Shown piece after piece: positions 1-9,258 of a stretch of 64,000 bases of DNA. Positions within the stretch are counted from its first letter, which is position 1; every line of letters starts with the position of its first letter. Made by a program: the position numbers and the translations under genes. Source of the stretch: Sphingomonas aerophila (GTDB taxonomy: Bacteria > Pseudomonadota > Alphaproteobacteria > Sphingomonadales > Sphingomonadaceae); assembly GCF_014199305.1 (NCBI RefSeq), contig NZ_JACIJK010000008.1, positions 62,001 to 126,000 on the forward strand. Reading direction: 5' to 3'. Under the pieces are notes generated by a model. It made no database searches and was not told the DNA's origin. It was given only the letters and a program-made list of their open reading frames with translations.

Positions 1-1250
1 GTGGCGATTGGGATCAGCTGAGCCTCTGATGTGAAGCCATCAGGGCGGTGCCAACCGATCGCGACGGCGAACCAGTGGCCGGATTTGGTCTGGACCAGGA
101 AGTTGAGGCTGAGCACGCCCGGCTCGGACCCGCCCTTGAAGCCGAGATAGGCGAAGCGCGCCGCGGTTGCGGGATCAACGCCGGGGTTGATCGACATGAT
201 GGCCCGCGCGGTGTTGCCGCCAGCCACCCTGATCCGATCGAGCAATGAAGCAGTCGAACGCGGGCTGGCGAACCATTCAACCGTATCCGTCGCGACAGGG
301 CCATTGGCGAACACGCCCGTGCCGAGCGGGGTTACGGCAAATCGCGGTGCGTCTCGGGCCAGCAGGGCTGTCCGACCGGCCGGATCAAGCGCGATCCAGC
401 GCGCTCGCAGCGCCACGTCTCCCTTCAGCACGAACGCCTCGCGGGTGGTGAGCACCGGGGTCGACAGTCCGGTGGCGGCCGCCGCGCGATCGATGGCGGT
501 CCGCCCGAGTTGCCCCATCAGCGTGTCGGTCGCGGTGTTGTCGCTGATTGAGATCATCAGCGTGGCGAGCGTCTGGATGGTGACGGGCGAAGCCGGTGGC
601 CAGGCTTGCAGCATCCCGGACGGCAGGGATCGTGGCCCGATCGTTACGACCTGACGCCAACGATCAGGCTGGCTTCCGGCCTGACGAGCAGCTTCCGCGA
701 GCACCCACAGCTTGAACGCCGAGCCGAGCGGCTGCGGCCTGTCGCCTGCCACTTCGAGTAGAGGCGTTGGGCTGCCCTTTTGGAGCGCATAGACACCAAT
801 AGCAGCCGTACCGGGCAGGGCGCGCAAGTCGGCCTCGACCCGCGCCAGCGTGTCGTCGTGCGTAACCTGATCGACGATGCGCAGGCCGGTGATCTGGTGC
901 GGTGGTGCCGGGTCCAGCACCATCTCCATCGTGGCGCTGCCTCGTTCGAATTCGACCGCCAGCTGGGCGTGCCAGCGAACCGGAACGGCCATCGTGTCGA
1001 TCCGCACCGGCTTTCCGAGCGACGCGGTAAGGGCCGCCGTGATGGCTGCAAACTGTTCCGCGCTGATCGCGGCGCGGAAGCTGGGCGCAAACAGCTCGTC
1101 ATAGCTGCCCGCGCTTTTGAGGAGGCCGAGCAGCGCATTGGCGCGCGCGGGAACGGCGGCGTCGACCTGCACCGCGGCTGCCGGCGGAGCGGGCGCCTGC
1201 GCTTCCGCCATTCCGGACAAGAGCGCCAGCGTGAAAGCCAGCGCCCGCAT
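1..1250 (-). CDS. Serine hydrolase, class A beta-lactamase-like (partial, runs off the window start)
   Basis: The ATG at 1250 opens a frame that stays open to the window edge (about 416 residues visible). It begins with a short signal peptide ending near MAEAQA. Residues about 35-130 look like the small DUF3887-type domain often fused to such enzymes. The catalytic part follows, with SAFK (Ser177-Lys180) as the SxxK motif, SDN at 236-238 and KGG at 372-374 in the KTG position. All three active-site motifs are therefore present. A periplasmic penicillin-recognising or beta-lactamase-like hydrolase is expected; the substrate cannot be told from sequence. The start shares one base (TGATG) with the stop of the upstream permease gene, suggesting translational coupling. 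Confidence 0.85.
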   Translation of the reverse strand, partial: MRALAFTLALLSGMAEAQAPAPPAAAVQVDAAVPARANALLGLLKSAGSYDELFAPSFRAAISAEQFAAITAALTASLGKPVRIDTMAVPVRWHAQLAVEFERGSATMEMVLDPAPPHQITGLRIVDQVTHDDTLARVEADLRALPGTAAIGVYALQKGSPTPLLEVAGDRPQPLGSAFKLWVLAEAARQAGSQPDRWRQVVTIGPRSLPSGMLQAWPPASPVTIQTLATLMISISDNTATDTLMGQLGRTAIDRAAAATGLSTPVLTTREAFVLKGDVALRARWIALDPAGRTALLARDAPRFAVTPLGTGVFANGPVATDTVEWFASPRSTASLLDRIRVAGGNTARAIMSINPGVDPATAARFAYLGFKGGSEPGVLSLNFLVQTKSGHWFAVAIGWHRPDGFTSEAQLIPIA

Positions 1251-2104
1251 CAGCTCTTCAGCTTCCAGCCCCGGCGTAACAGCGCATAGCAGAGCGCCGC
1301 CAGGGCGACATCGATGGCGAAAATTACGAGGCTGCCCACCAATACGGGCGAGTCGGCGGTGCCCACAAATCCGTAGCGAAAGCCCGAGATGATATAGAAA
1401 AAGGGGTTGGCGTGGCTGAAGGCCCGGAACGCGGGCGCGAGCCGGTCGACCGAGTAGAAGGTGCCCGACAGCAGCGACAACGGCGCGATGACGAAGTTGG
1501 TCACCGCGGCCGCATGATCGAACTTCTCCGCCCAGATCGAGGTCAGCACCCCCAGCAGTGACAGGAACATGGCACCCAGAAAGCCGAACCACAGGATCGC
1601 GCCGGGGTGGCGCGGGAACACGTGGACGCCGGGGTACAGCGCCATCGCCAGCCAGCAGATTGCGCCAACGATAAAGGCCCGTGTCATGGCACCACCGACG
1701 AGAGCGGCCAGCAGCTCGCCCGTCGACAATGGGGGCTGTAGATAATCAACGATGGTGCCCTGGATCTTGCCTACCAGGAGCGAGAAGCTGGCGTTGGCGA
1801 ATGCCGGCCCCATCATGCCCTGGCTGATGATCAGGCCGGGAGCGATGAAATCGGCAAAGGGAAGAACCGCGCCACCAACCTCGACCGGCCGCTTGGCCCC
1901 CGTCGCGACCGTGAAGACGATCAGGAACAGCAGAGTTGTGATAGCAGGCGCCCAGATCGTCTGGAGGTGGACCTTGAAGAAACGACGCACCTCCTTGATA
2001 TAGAGAGTTCTCAGGCCGCCCCAGTTCACATTCCGGATAACTGGAACGCCGGGGGCGGCTCTTATTGCCGAACCATATTGGCCGATGGGGGGCTGGCTGC
2101 TCAT
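1250..2104 (-). CDS. ABC-2 type transporter permease
   Basis: A 284-residue integral membrane protein. A cytoplasmic N-terminus (IKEVRRFFKV) leads into about six hydrophobic segments, including the LLSGTFYSV region typical of ABC-2 export permeases. The frame remains open upstream to 2713, but that part is antisense to gcrA, so the ATG at 2104 (MSSQPP) is preferred. No ATP-binding subunit lies in the window, so the partner ATPase must be encoded elsewhere. It diverges from gcrA across 67 bases and is coupled to the serine hydrolase gene downstream. Substrate unknown. Confidence 0.85.
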   Translation of the reverse strand: MSSQPPIGQYGSAIRAAPGVPVIRNVNWGGLRTLYIKEVRRFFKVHLQTIWAPAITTLLFLIVFTVATGAKRPVEVGGAVLPFADFIAPGLIISQGMMGPAFANASFSLLVGKIQGTIVDYLQPPLSTGELLAALVGGAMTRAFIVGAICWLAMALYPGVHVFPRHPGAILWFGFLGAMFLSLLGVLTSIWAEKFDHAAAVTNFVIAPLSLLSGTFYSVDRLAPAFRAFSHANPFFYIISGFRYGFVGTADSPVLVGSLVIFAIDVALAALCYALLRRGWKLKS

Positions 2105-2171
2105 AGCCAAAGCGGGTAACGGCTGCTGGCGCCGCCCGCAACCGGCCGCGATTTGATTGAGGAACGCGGGA

Positions 2172-2834
2172 ATGTCCTGGAACGACGAGCGAATCGAAAC
2201 GCTCAAGACGATGTGGGAAGCGGGCCAGACCGCCAGCCAGATCGCGGAAGCCCTTGGTGGCGTCAGCCGCAATGCGGTGATCGGCAAGGCCCATCGTCTG
2301 GGGCTGCAGTCGCGCCCGTCGCCGGTCCGCCCGAACGAGCCTGAAGCGAAGGTCGAGGTCGTGGAACCTGTCGTGGTGTCACCCGTGGTGGAGCTGGCGC
2401 CCGAGCCCGAAGAAATCGACGAGCTCGAGGAGGCCGAGAGTGAGTCCTCGCCGGCACCCGCCGCGGCTGAGCCCGCGGCCCGCCCTGCGGAGCCGCAGCA
2501 AATTCTTCGTTCCGTCGGCCCGGGCGGCTTTGTTCGCCAATCGCCCGGCGAGCAGCAGCCTCCGGCCACGCCCGCCCCGCCACGTCGGCTGGTTCCGGCC
2601 AAGCCGTCCGCCGAGATGGCGGGCAAGACCAGCCTGCTCGATCTCAACGATCGCATCTGCAAGTGGCCGCTGGGCCATCCGGGTGAGCCCGACTTCCATT
2701 TCTGTGGGGTCAAGGTGAACCCGGGATTCCCTTATTGCGTCGAGCATTGCGGGCACGCGTATCAGGCGCAGATGCCACGGCGTGACCGGCGCCCACCGCC
2801 GCCGCTGCCCTTCGGCGGCCCGCGAGTCCGCTAA
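2172..2834 (+). CDS. gcrA: GcrA family cell cycle regulator
   Basis: A 220-residue GcrA homologue. The N-terminus, MSWNDERIETLK followed by ASQIAEALGGVSRNAVIGKAH, is the conserved helix-turn-helix that in Caulobacter recognises promoters carrying CcrM-methylated GANTC sites. A long acidic and Pro/Ala-rich linker (about residues 55-150) follows, and then the C-terminal sigma70-interacting domain (LLDLNDRICKWPLG with the HFCG and CVEHC cysteines). The ATG at 2172 is chosen because MSWNDER is the family's usual start; an in-frame start lies 15 bases upstream. The linker is longer than in the Caulobacter protein. A hairpin terminator follows at 2852. Confidence 0.95.
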   Translation: MSWNDERIETLKTMWEAGQTASQIAEALGGVSRNAVIGKAHRLGLQSRPSPVRPNEPEAKVEVVEPVVVSPVVELAPEPEEIDELEEAESESSPAPAAAEPAARPAEPQQILRSVGPGGFVRQSPGEQQPPATPAPPRRLVPAKPSAEMAGKTSLLDLNDRICKWPLGHPGEPDFHFCGVKVNPGFPYCVEHCGHAYQAQMPRRDRRPPPPLPFGGPRVR

Positions 2835-2851
2835 GCTGACGCTCCCGCCGA

Positions 2852-2892
2852 CAAAGGTCTGCTAATCTCGTGATCAGCGGGCCTTTGTCTTC
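2852..2892 (+). terminator. Hairpin terminator after gcrA
   Basis: A 15-base stem (caaaggtctgctaat pairing with atcagcgggcctttg, with G-U wobbles) and a short loop lie 17 bases after the gcrA stop. The stem is followed by the T-rich tcttct. Confidence 0.6.
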
Positions 2893-3187
2893 TATGTCAT
2901 GCCTTACTGGTCGCCCGACGCTTAGAAGCGGAGGCCAGTCTTGGCGCAAAGATCGCCAGCGGAACATGCCGTGCAAACGGCGGGAGTCGGCTGGCAGTCG
3001 TGCCAACGCCGCGACCTCACTCTCGTCAAAGTTTTTGCGCGTGTTCCAGTCCGATCGAGAAGGTGGCTCCGATCCGGTACTCGATGCCGTTACTCGCGTT
3101 GAGAATGAGCCGTACGCATTGCTGAAGCAGCAGTTCGCGACAATCGTCCGAGTGGCACGAAGCGCGAACATCCGCTAAGGCGGTGTC
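2893..3187. other. Gene-free stretch between gcrA terminator and parE
   Basis: No convincing gene here. The plus-strand frame ending at 3178 begins inside the gcrA terminator and resembles nothing known to me. On the minus strand, the frame ending at 3026 reads EYRIGATFSIGL, reminiscent of the end of a GGDEF domain, but it has no start codon outside parE. It may be a gene remnant. The right-hand part must hold the parE promoter and leader. Confidence 0.4.
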
Positions 3188-5170
3188 ATGGCCGACGACT
3201 TGTTCGCTAATCCCGCCCCGCCCCCTTCCAACTATGACGCATCGTCCATCGAAGTTCTCGAGGGGCTGGAGCCGGTTCGGCGGCGCCCGGGCATGTATGT
3301 CGGCGGCACAGATGAGCGCGCGCTCCATCACCTTGCGGCCGAGGTGCTCGACAATGCCATGGACGAAGCCGTCGCAGGCCATGCTACGCGCATCGAGGTG
3401 CTGCTGGAGCCGGGCAATCGGCTGACCATCACCGACAACGGGCGCGGCATGCCAATCGACCCGCACCCCAAGTTCCCGGACAAGTCGGCGCTGGAGGTAA
3501 TCCTGTCGATGCTGCATTCGGGCGGCAAGTTTTCGGGCAAAGCTTATGCGACATCCGGCGGCCTGCACGGCGTAGGCGTTTCTGTGGTGAACGCCTTGTC
3601 CTCAGACACGGTTGTGGAGGTCGCGCGCGACCGGCAGCTATATCGCCAGCGCTTCAGCCGGGGCGAGACGCTGGGGCCGCTGGAGAATGTCGGGGCGGCA
3701 CCCAATCGGCGTGGCACGTCGGTATCGTTCACCCCCGACACGGAGATCTTCGGGCCAGAGCTCGGCTTCAAGCCCCAGCGCTTGTACAAGCTCGTTCGGT
3801 CGAAGGCGTATCTGTTTGCCGGCGTGGAGATACGCTGGCGCTGCGCCCCCGAGCTCGTGGCGGACACCGACGTGCCGCCAGAGGCCGTGTTCCAGTTTCC
3901 GGGCGGCCTGGCCGATCACCTGCGCGAACAAATCGGCTCGCGTGAGTGCGCCACCGCGGATTTCTTTGCAGGACGTCAGGACTTTCCGGGCGATCAGGGC
4001 AGGGTGGAATGGGCCGTGGCCTGGCCGCTGTGGTCGGACGGCAGCTATAGCTGGTACTGCAACACCATTCCGACGCCTGACGGCGGGACGCACGAGCAGG
4101 GTCTGCGTCAGGCCTTGGTTCGGGGCCTGCGCCAGTTTGGTGAGCTGGTCGGGCAGAAGAAGTCGAAAGACATCACGGCGGACGACGTCGTGGTCGGCGC
4201 GGAGCTGATGCTGTCCGTGTTCATTCGCGAGCCTCAATTCCAGAGCCAGACAAAGGACCGCCTGACCAGCCCGGAAGCAGCGGGTCTGGTTGAGCGGGCG
4301 ATGCGCGACCATTTCGACCATTGGCTGGGCCACAACATGGACCGGGGCAAGGCGTTGCTCGGCTATGTGCTGGACCGCATGGACGACCGCCTGCGCCGCA
4401 AGCAGGAACGCGAGGTCAAGCGCAAGACGGCGACCAGCGCGCGCAAGCTGCGTCTTCCGGGCAAGCTGACCGACTGTTCGGCCGACGATCCCACAGGCAC
4501 CGAGTTGTTTATCGTAGAGGGTGACTCGGCCGGTGGCTCGGCCAAGCAGGCGCGCGACCGCAAGACACAAGCGATCCTGCCGATCCGCGGAAAGATCCTC
4601 AACGTCGCATCAGCCACGTCCGCCAAGATAGTGGCAAACCAGGAAATTGCTGATCTGATCCAGGCGCTGGGGTGCGGCACCCGCAAGGAATGCCGGCCGG
4701 ACACTCTTCGCTACGAGCGGATCGTCATCATGACGGACGCCGACGTCGACGGCGCTCACATTGCGACGCTGCTGATGACGTTCTTTTTCCAGGAAATGCC
4801 GGATCTGGTGCGTCGTGGGCACCTGTATCTGGCGCAACCACCGTTATATCGACTGACCGCCGGCGCGAAGTCGCTCTACGCCCGCGACGACGCACATCGT
4901 GCCGAGCTGGAGCGCACGGCTTTCAAGGGCAAGAAGGTCGAGGTTTCGCGCTTCAAGGGACTAGGGGAGATGAACCCGCAGCAATTGCGCGAAACCACCA
5001 TGGACCCGGCGACCCGGGGCATGATCCGGATTACGCTGCCCCAGGAATATGAGGAGCGGGCGGGCGTCAAGGATCTGGTCGACCGGCTGATGGGCAATAA
5101 CCCTGCGCACCGCTTCGCCTTTATCCAGGAGAATGCTGCACGGCTGGAGGACGAGGCGATCGACGCGTGA
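3188..5170 (+). CDS. parE: DNA topoisomerase IV subunit B
   Basis: A 660-residue type IIA topoisomerase ATPase subunit, which decatenates daughter chromosomes together with ParC. The GHKL ATPase part shows VLDNAMDEA, DNGRGMP and GGLHGVGVSVVNALS. The TOPRIM part starts at EGDSAGGSAKQ (about residue 440) with ILPIRGKILNV and the metal-binding DADVDGAH. The length and the lack of the gyrase-type C-terminal insertion fit ParE rather than GyrB (about 800 residues). The ATG at 3188 follows a purine-rich aaggcgg. It stands alone, with argD 225 bases downstream. Confidence 0.93.
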   Translation: MADDLFANPAPPPSNYDASSIEVLEGLEPVRRRPGMYVGGTDERALHHLAAEVLDNAMDEAVAGHATRIEVLLEPGNRLTITDNGRGMPIDPHPKFPDKSALEVILSMLHSGGKFSGKAYATSGGLHGVGVSVVNALSSDTVVEVARDRQLYRQRFSRGETLGPLENVGAAPNRRGTSVSFTPDTEIFGPELGFKPQRLYKLVRSKAYLFAGVEIRWRCAPELVADTDVPPEAVFQFPGGLADHLREQIGSRECATADFFAGRQDFPGDQGRVEWAVAWPLWSDGSYSWYCNTIPTPDGGTHEQGLRQALVRGLRQFGELVGQKKSKDITADDVVVGAELMLSVFIREPQFQSQTKDRLTSPEAAGLVERAMRDHFDHWLGHNMDRGKALLGYVLDRMDDRLRRKQEREVKRKTATSARKLRLPGKLTDCSADDPTGTELFIVEGDSAGGSAKQARDRKTQAILPIRGKILNVASATSAKIVANQEIADLIQALGCGTRKECRPDTLRYERIVIMTDADVDGAHIATLLMTFFFQEMPDLVRRGHLYLAQPPLYRLTAGAKSLYARDDAHRAELERTAFKGKKVEVSRFKGLGEMNPQQLRETTMDPATRGMIRITLPQEYEERAGVKDLVDRLMGNNPAHRFAFIQENAARLEDEAIDA

Positions 5171-5395
5171 GGCTGAACTGACAGGTTGCCCCGAACGGCT
5201 GCCGTGGGGCCACGGGAGACGACAGCAGCCTGGCGCCGCGGTGCCCTCTCCAATGACCGCTGGCAGCCGCATCCAGCTATCTTGTGATGACGCAGGTTGG
5301 TCCTTGCCGGTTGCTCCCGTGCGCCGCCGCCGATAAAAGGCCGCTCCGGGCGGTCTGGATTGGGCCGCCTTCTCTCGTTTCGGAGGAGAAGCATC

Positions 5396-6592
5396 GTGTC
5401 CACCCCTGCGCTCATGCCCGTTTACCCACGGTGCGGGGTGCGTCCGGTGCGAGGCGAGGGCGTGTACCTGTACGGCGAGGATGGGCAGCAATTTCTTGAT
5501 TTCGCGGCCGGGATCGCGGTCAACGCGCTCGGTCACGGGCACCCGCATTTGGTGAAGGCGATTGCCGAACAGGCGGCGACGTTGATGCACGTGTCGAACC
5601 TGTACGGCAGCCCGCAGGGTGAGGCGCTGGCGGAGCGGCTGGTCGCCAACAGCTTTGCCGATACCGTGTTCTTCACCAATTCGGGCACCGAAGCGATCGA
5701 GTGCGCGATCAAGACGGCGCGGCGTTACCACTACGCCAACGGCAACCCGCAGCGCACGACGCTGATCACCTTCAACAACGCGTTTCACGGCCGCACCATG
5801 GGTGCGATCAGCGCGACCAATCAGGCCAAGATGCGCGACGGGTTCGAGCCGTTGCTGCTTGGCTTTCGCTATGCGCCCTTCAATGACCTGGACGCCGCGC
5901 TGGCGCTGATCGACGGCACGACTGCCGGTTTCCTGGTTGAGACGATCCAGGGCGAAGGCGGAGTCTCGGTCGGGACCGAGGCCTTCATCACTGGCCTGCG
6001 CAAGGCGTGTGACGAGCATGAACTGCTGCTGGTGCTCGACGAGGTCCAGTGCGGCTATGGGCGTACGGGCAAGATGTGGGCGTACGAACATTATGGCGTC
6101 ACGCCCGACATCATGGCGGTGGCCAAGGGCATCGGCGCTGGGTTCCCGCTCGGCGCGTGCCTCGCCACCGAGGAAGCCGCCAAGGGGATGGTGATCGGCA
6201 CCCATGGGTCGACCTATGGTGGCAACCCGCTCGCCATGGCGGCCGGGCAGGCGGTACTCGACGTGATGCTGGAGCCCGATTTCCTGTCGCATGTGGAGAC
6301 GATTGGGCAGCGGCTTCGCCAGTCGCTGGAGCAGATGATCCCCAACCATGACGGGTTGTTCGAGGAAGTGCGCGGGCGCGGGCTGATGCTTGGCATCAAG
6401 CTCAAGGCAGGCAACGAGCCGCGCGAGTTCGTGGCCCACCTGCGCGACAATCATCAACTGCTCACGGTGGCCGCTGGCGAGAATGTCGTGCGCGTCCTGC
6501 CCCCGCTGATCATCGACGAAAGCCATGTGGCCGAATGCGTCGAGAAGCTGAGCGAGGGCGCACGGACCTTTGTTGGGGCGAGCGATGACTGA
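5396..6592 (+). CDS. argD: Acetylornithine/succinyldiaminopimelate aminotransferase
   Basis: A 398-residue class III PLP-dependent transaminase making N-acetylornithine in arginine synthesis, and probably also acting in lysine synthesis. Visible features are [24 protein letters not shown], the [13 protein letters not shown] pyridine-nitrogen site and the Schiff-base lysine in [14 protein letters not shown]. The frame is open upstream to 5297, but the GTG at 5396 sits 8 bases after a strong cggaggag ribosome site and gives the usual [12 protein letters not shown]-type N-terminus. The stop overlaps the argF start by 8 bases, so the two genes form one operon. Confidence 0.93.
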   Translation: MSTPALMPVYPRCGVRPVRGEGVYLYGEDGQQFLDFAAGIAVNALGHGHPHLVKAIAEQAATLMHVSNLYGSPQGEALAERLVANSFADTVFFTNSGTEAIECAIKTARRYHYANGNPQRTTLITFNNAFHGRTMGAISATNQAKMRDGFEPLLLGFRYAPFNDLDAALALIDGTTAGFLVETIQGEGGVSVGTEAFITGLRKACDEHELLLVLDEVQCGYGRTGKMWAYEHYGVTPDIMAVAKGIGAGFPLGACLATEEAAKGMVIGTHGSTYGGNPLAMAAGQAVLDVMLEPDFLSHVETIGQRLRQSLEQMIPNHDGLFEEVRGRGLMLGIKLKAGNEPREFVAHLRDNHQLLTVAAGENVVRVLPPLIIDESHVAECVEKLSEGARTFVGASDD

Positions 6593-7511
6593 GCTGCGCC
6601 ACTTTCTCGACCTGACCGATGCCGGCGCCGACGCGATCGCCGCGATGCTGGCGGACGCGCTGGACCGCAAGGCTGCACGCCGAGACTGGCCAAAGGGCCG
6701 CGTCGACGCCGACGCCCCGCTCGCCGGGCACGTGCTGGCGATGGTGTTCGAGAAGAACTCGACGCGGACACGGTTCAGCTTCGACATGGCGATACGGCAG
6801 CTCGGCGGAACGTCGATCGTCGCCGATGCGGGTTCGATGCAGCTTGGCCGTGGCGAGAGCATTGCCGACACGGCGCGTATCCTGTCGGGCTATGTCGACG
6901 CGATCATGATCCGCACGGACGACCATGCCAAGGTTGAGGAGATGGCGCGCTACGCTTCGGTGCCGGTGATCAACGGACTGACCGACGCGTCACACCCGTG
7001 TCAGGTCATGGCGGACCTGCTGACGATTGTAGAGAGCGGCCGCGCGTTGCCGGGGTTGAAGGTCGCGTGGCTGGGCGACGGCAACAACATGCTCGCCTCG
7101 ATCATCGAGGCGGGCGGCCTGATGGGCTTCGACGTCGTCGCGGCGTGTCCTGACGGCTACCGGCCGAGCAATGCCGACATTGCGCGCGGCGGCGGGCGTG
7201 CGCGGGTGGTCGATAGTGCGGCCGAGGCGGTCGCCGGGGCCGACGTTGTTGTCACGGACACCTGGATCTCCATGGGGCAGTCCCACGCGGAGGCGAAGCT
7301 CGCGGCCATGATGCCGTTCCAGGTGACGCCGGAGCTAATGGCCAGCGCGAAGCCGGACGCGAGGTTTCTTCACTGCCTGCCGGCGCACCGCGGCGAGGAG
7401 GTCGTCGAAGCGGTGATCGACGGGCCCCAGTCGCTGATTTGGCCCGAGGCAGAAAATCGGTTGCACGCGCAAAAATCTGTGCTGCGTTGGTGCTTCGGGC
7501 AGATCGGTTGA
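6585..7511 (+). CDS. argF: Ornithine carbamoyltransferase
   Basis: A 308-residue cytoplasmic enzyme joining carbamoyl phosphate to ornithine to give citrulline. The carbamoyl-phosphate site STRTRFSFD is seen near residue 63, [10 protein letters not shown] near 140, DTWISMGQ near 225 and the ornithine-site [10 protein letters not shown] near 265. The start is the ATG overlapping the argD stop, giving [10 protein letters not shown]. The argD-argF coupling keeps two consecutive arginine enzymes in one transcript. A GC-rich hairpin follows before hslO. Confidence 0.95.
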   Translation: MTELRHFLDLTDAGADAIAAMLADALDRKAARRDWPKGRVDADAPLAGHVLAMVFEKNSTRTRFSFDMAIRQLGGTSIVADAGSMQLGRGESIADTARILSGYVDAIMIRTDDHAKVEEMARYASVPVINGLTDASHPCQVMADLLTIVESGRALPGLKVAWLGDGNNMLASIIEAGGLMGFDVVAACPDGYRPSNADIARGGGRARVVDSAAEAVAGADVVVTDTWISMGQSHAEAKLAAMMPFQVTPELMASAKPDARFLHCLPAHRGEEVVEAVIDGPQSLIWPEAENRLHAQKSVLRWCFGQIG

Positions 7512-7556
7512 CCCGCGCCGCTGGCGACACCATCTCGCGACTGTCCGAAAGTCCTA

Positions 7557-7590
7557 GCGCCCCTGGCCATCCGGGGGCGTCCTGCTTTTC
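7557..7590 (+). terminator. Possible terminator after argF
   Basis: A cgcccc/ggggcg stem with a 10-base loop lies about 45 bases after the argF stop and is followed a few bases later by tttt. The stem is short, so hslO may still receive read-through. Confidence 0.4.
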
Positions 7591-7630
7591 ACGCGGGAGG
7601 GCTTCGTAACGCTCAGCCCGAACGGATTGC

Positions 7631-8536
7631 ATGGAACAGTTGACCACCGACCTTGATCGCGCGCTCGGTTTCGCGATCCCCTCCCGCAGCGCCCGGGGGC
7701 GCCTCGTCCGCTTGGGGCCGACGTTGGATGCGATCCTGTCCGCCCACGCCTATCCGCCCGCGATTGAGGCGTTGCTGGCCGAGGCGCTGACGCTGACGGC
7801 GCTGATCGGGTCGACGCTGAAGGACCCGGAGGCGCAACTCACCATGCAGTCGCGGACCGAGACGGGCGTCGTCACGCTTCTGGTCTGCGATTATCGGGGC
7901 GGTGAGGTGCGGGGCTATGTCGAGTTCGACGCCGAGCGGCTGGCCATGGCGCCCGAGAACCCGACGCTGTTCGCGCTGTTCGGCCAGGGTTACCTCGCCA
8001 TCACCTTTGACCTGGCGGCTACGGGCGAGCGCTATCAGGGCATCGTGCCGCTGGACGGCGTGACGTTGGTCGACGCCGCGCAGAGCTACTTCGTACAGTC
8101 CGAACAGATTCCGACGCTGGTGCGTGCGGGCATCCGCAAGGGCCCGGATGGTCGCTGCGTCGCGGGCGGCCTTTTCCTCCAGCACCTGCCCGAGGGTGAG
8201 GAGGGGCGAGAGCGCCTCCATACACGGCTCGATCACCCCGAGTGGGAGCACGTGGCTGCGCTCGGCGAGACCATGGGAGCGGACGAGCTTGCCAGCGCGA
8301 CAGTGCCGCTCGAGACGCTGGTGTGGCGATTGTTCAACGAGGAGCAGGAGGTACGGGTGCTTGCGTCCACGCCGCTGGTCCGCGGCTGTCGTTGCACACT
8401 CGAACATTTCGCCGCCGTGCTGGGCCAGTTCCCGCCCGACGAGCAGCGCGCCATGGCCAACGACGACGGCAACATCGTGGTCGATTGCCACTTCTGCGCG
8501 CGCCAATTTCCCATTCGCGTCGCCGAGCCTGCTTGA
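7631..8536 (+). CDS. hslO: Hsp33 redox-regulated molecular chaperone
   Basis: A 301-residue Hsp33. This family is a cytoplasmic holdase switched on when its zinc-bound cysteines are oxidised. The N-terminal domain carries LTLTALIGSTLKDPEAQLTMQ. The C-terminal redox switch is intact: CRC near residue 254 (RGCRCTLEHF) and CHFC near 290 (VVDCHFCARQF), giving the four zinc cysteines in the CXC...CXXC pattern. The length is typical. It is followed 35 bases later by queC on the same strand. Confidence 0.93.
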   Translation: MEQLTTDLDRALGFAIPSRSARGRLVRLGPTLDAILSAHAYPPAIEALLAEALTLTALIGSTLKDPEAQLTMQSRTETGVVTLLVCDYRGGEVRGYVEFDAERLAMAPENPTLFALFGQGYLAITFDLAATGERYQGIVPLDGVTLVDAAQSYFVQSEQIPTLVRAGIRKGPDGRCVAGGLFLQHLPEGEEGRERLHTRLDHPEWEHVAALGETMGADELASATVPLETLVWRLFNEEQEVRVLASTPLVRGCRCTLEHFAAVLGQFPPDEQRAMANDDGNIVVDCHFCARQFPIRVAEPA

Positions 8537-8571
8537 GCGGGATGGGGCGAGGCACTAGCGGCTGACCGATC

Positions 8572-9258
8572 ATGACCGAACAAAAACTTGCCGTCGCCCT
8601 GGTATCTGGCGGGCTCGATTCAATGGTGTCCGCCGCGCTTGCTCGTGAGGCCGGCTTTCGGCTGCTTGCGCTCTCGGTCGATTACAACCAGCGTCATCGG
8701 GTTGAATTGAAGGCGGCGGCCCGAGTGGCTTCAGCGCTGGGCGCGGAGCGACATGTCGTGTTGCCGCTGGACCTTTCGGCGTTTGGCGGCTCCGCGCTGA
8801 CCGCCGACATAGACGTGCCGAAGGACGGGGTGCAGCCCGGCATCCCGGTCACCTATGTTCCGGCGCGCAATACTATTTTCCTCAGCCTGTCGCTCGGCTG
8901 GGCAGAGGCGGCGGGTGCACGCGATCTATTCATCGGGGTCAACGCGCTCGACTATTCGGGTTATCCCGACTGCCGTCCTGAGTTCATCACCGGCTTTGAG
9001 CGGCTGGCGGAGCTTGCCACCAAGGCGGGCGTAGAAGGCGAGCCGTTCCGCATCCAGGCGCCGCTTCAAGCGATGACCAAGGCCGACATCGTGCGCGAGG
9101 GCGCGCGGCTGGAGCTGGACATGGGGCTGAGCTGGTCGTGCTATGACCCGGCTCCCGATGAGAAACACTGCGGCCTGTGCGACAGTTGCCGCCTCCGCTC
9201 AAAGGGGTTCGAGGAAGCGGGCGTGCCCGATCCGACCCGCTACGCCGCGCGTCCCTGA
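8572..9258 (+). CDS. queC: 7-cyano-7-deazaguanine synthase
   Basis: A 228-residue ATP-dependent enzyme converting 7-carboxy-7-deazaguanine to preQ0 on the queuosine pathway. The N-terminal PP-loop reads [13 protein letters not shown]. The zinc site near the C-terminus has all its cysteines ([18 protein letters not shown]). [11 protein letters not shown], another family hallmark, is at about residue 97. Its stop shares one base with the queE start (TGATG), so these consecutive preQ0 steps are translationally coupled. Confidence 0.95.
   Translation: MTEQKLAVALVSGGLDSMVSAALAREAGFRLLALSVDYNQRHRVELKAAARVASALGAERHVVLPLDLSAFGGSALTADIDVPKDGVQPGIPVTYVPARNTIFLSLSLGWAEAAGARDLFIGVNALDYSGYPDCRPEFITGFERLAELATKAGVEGEPFRIQAPLQAMTKADIVREGARLELDMGLSWSCYDPAPDEKHCGLCDSCRLRSKGFEEAGVPDPTRYAARP

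Noticed and set aside
2105-2713. Long N-terminal extension of the ABC-2 permease
   Set aside because: It is antisense to gcrA; the MSSQPP start at 2104 gives a normal permease.
2870-3178. 102-codon plus-strand open frame between gcrA and parE
   Set aside because: Its GTG start lies inside the gcrA terminator hairpin, it has no ribosome site, its codon use is not typical of the neighbours and the product resembles no family.
5202-5215. ccgtgg-gg-ccacgg hairpin after parE as terminator
   Set aside because: The two-base loop is too small to form as drawn and no T-run follows.
4961-6871. 636-codon minus-strand open frame
   Set aside because: Antisense to parE, argD and argF, whose products are unmistakable; long antisense frames are expected at this GC content.
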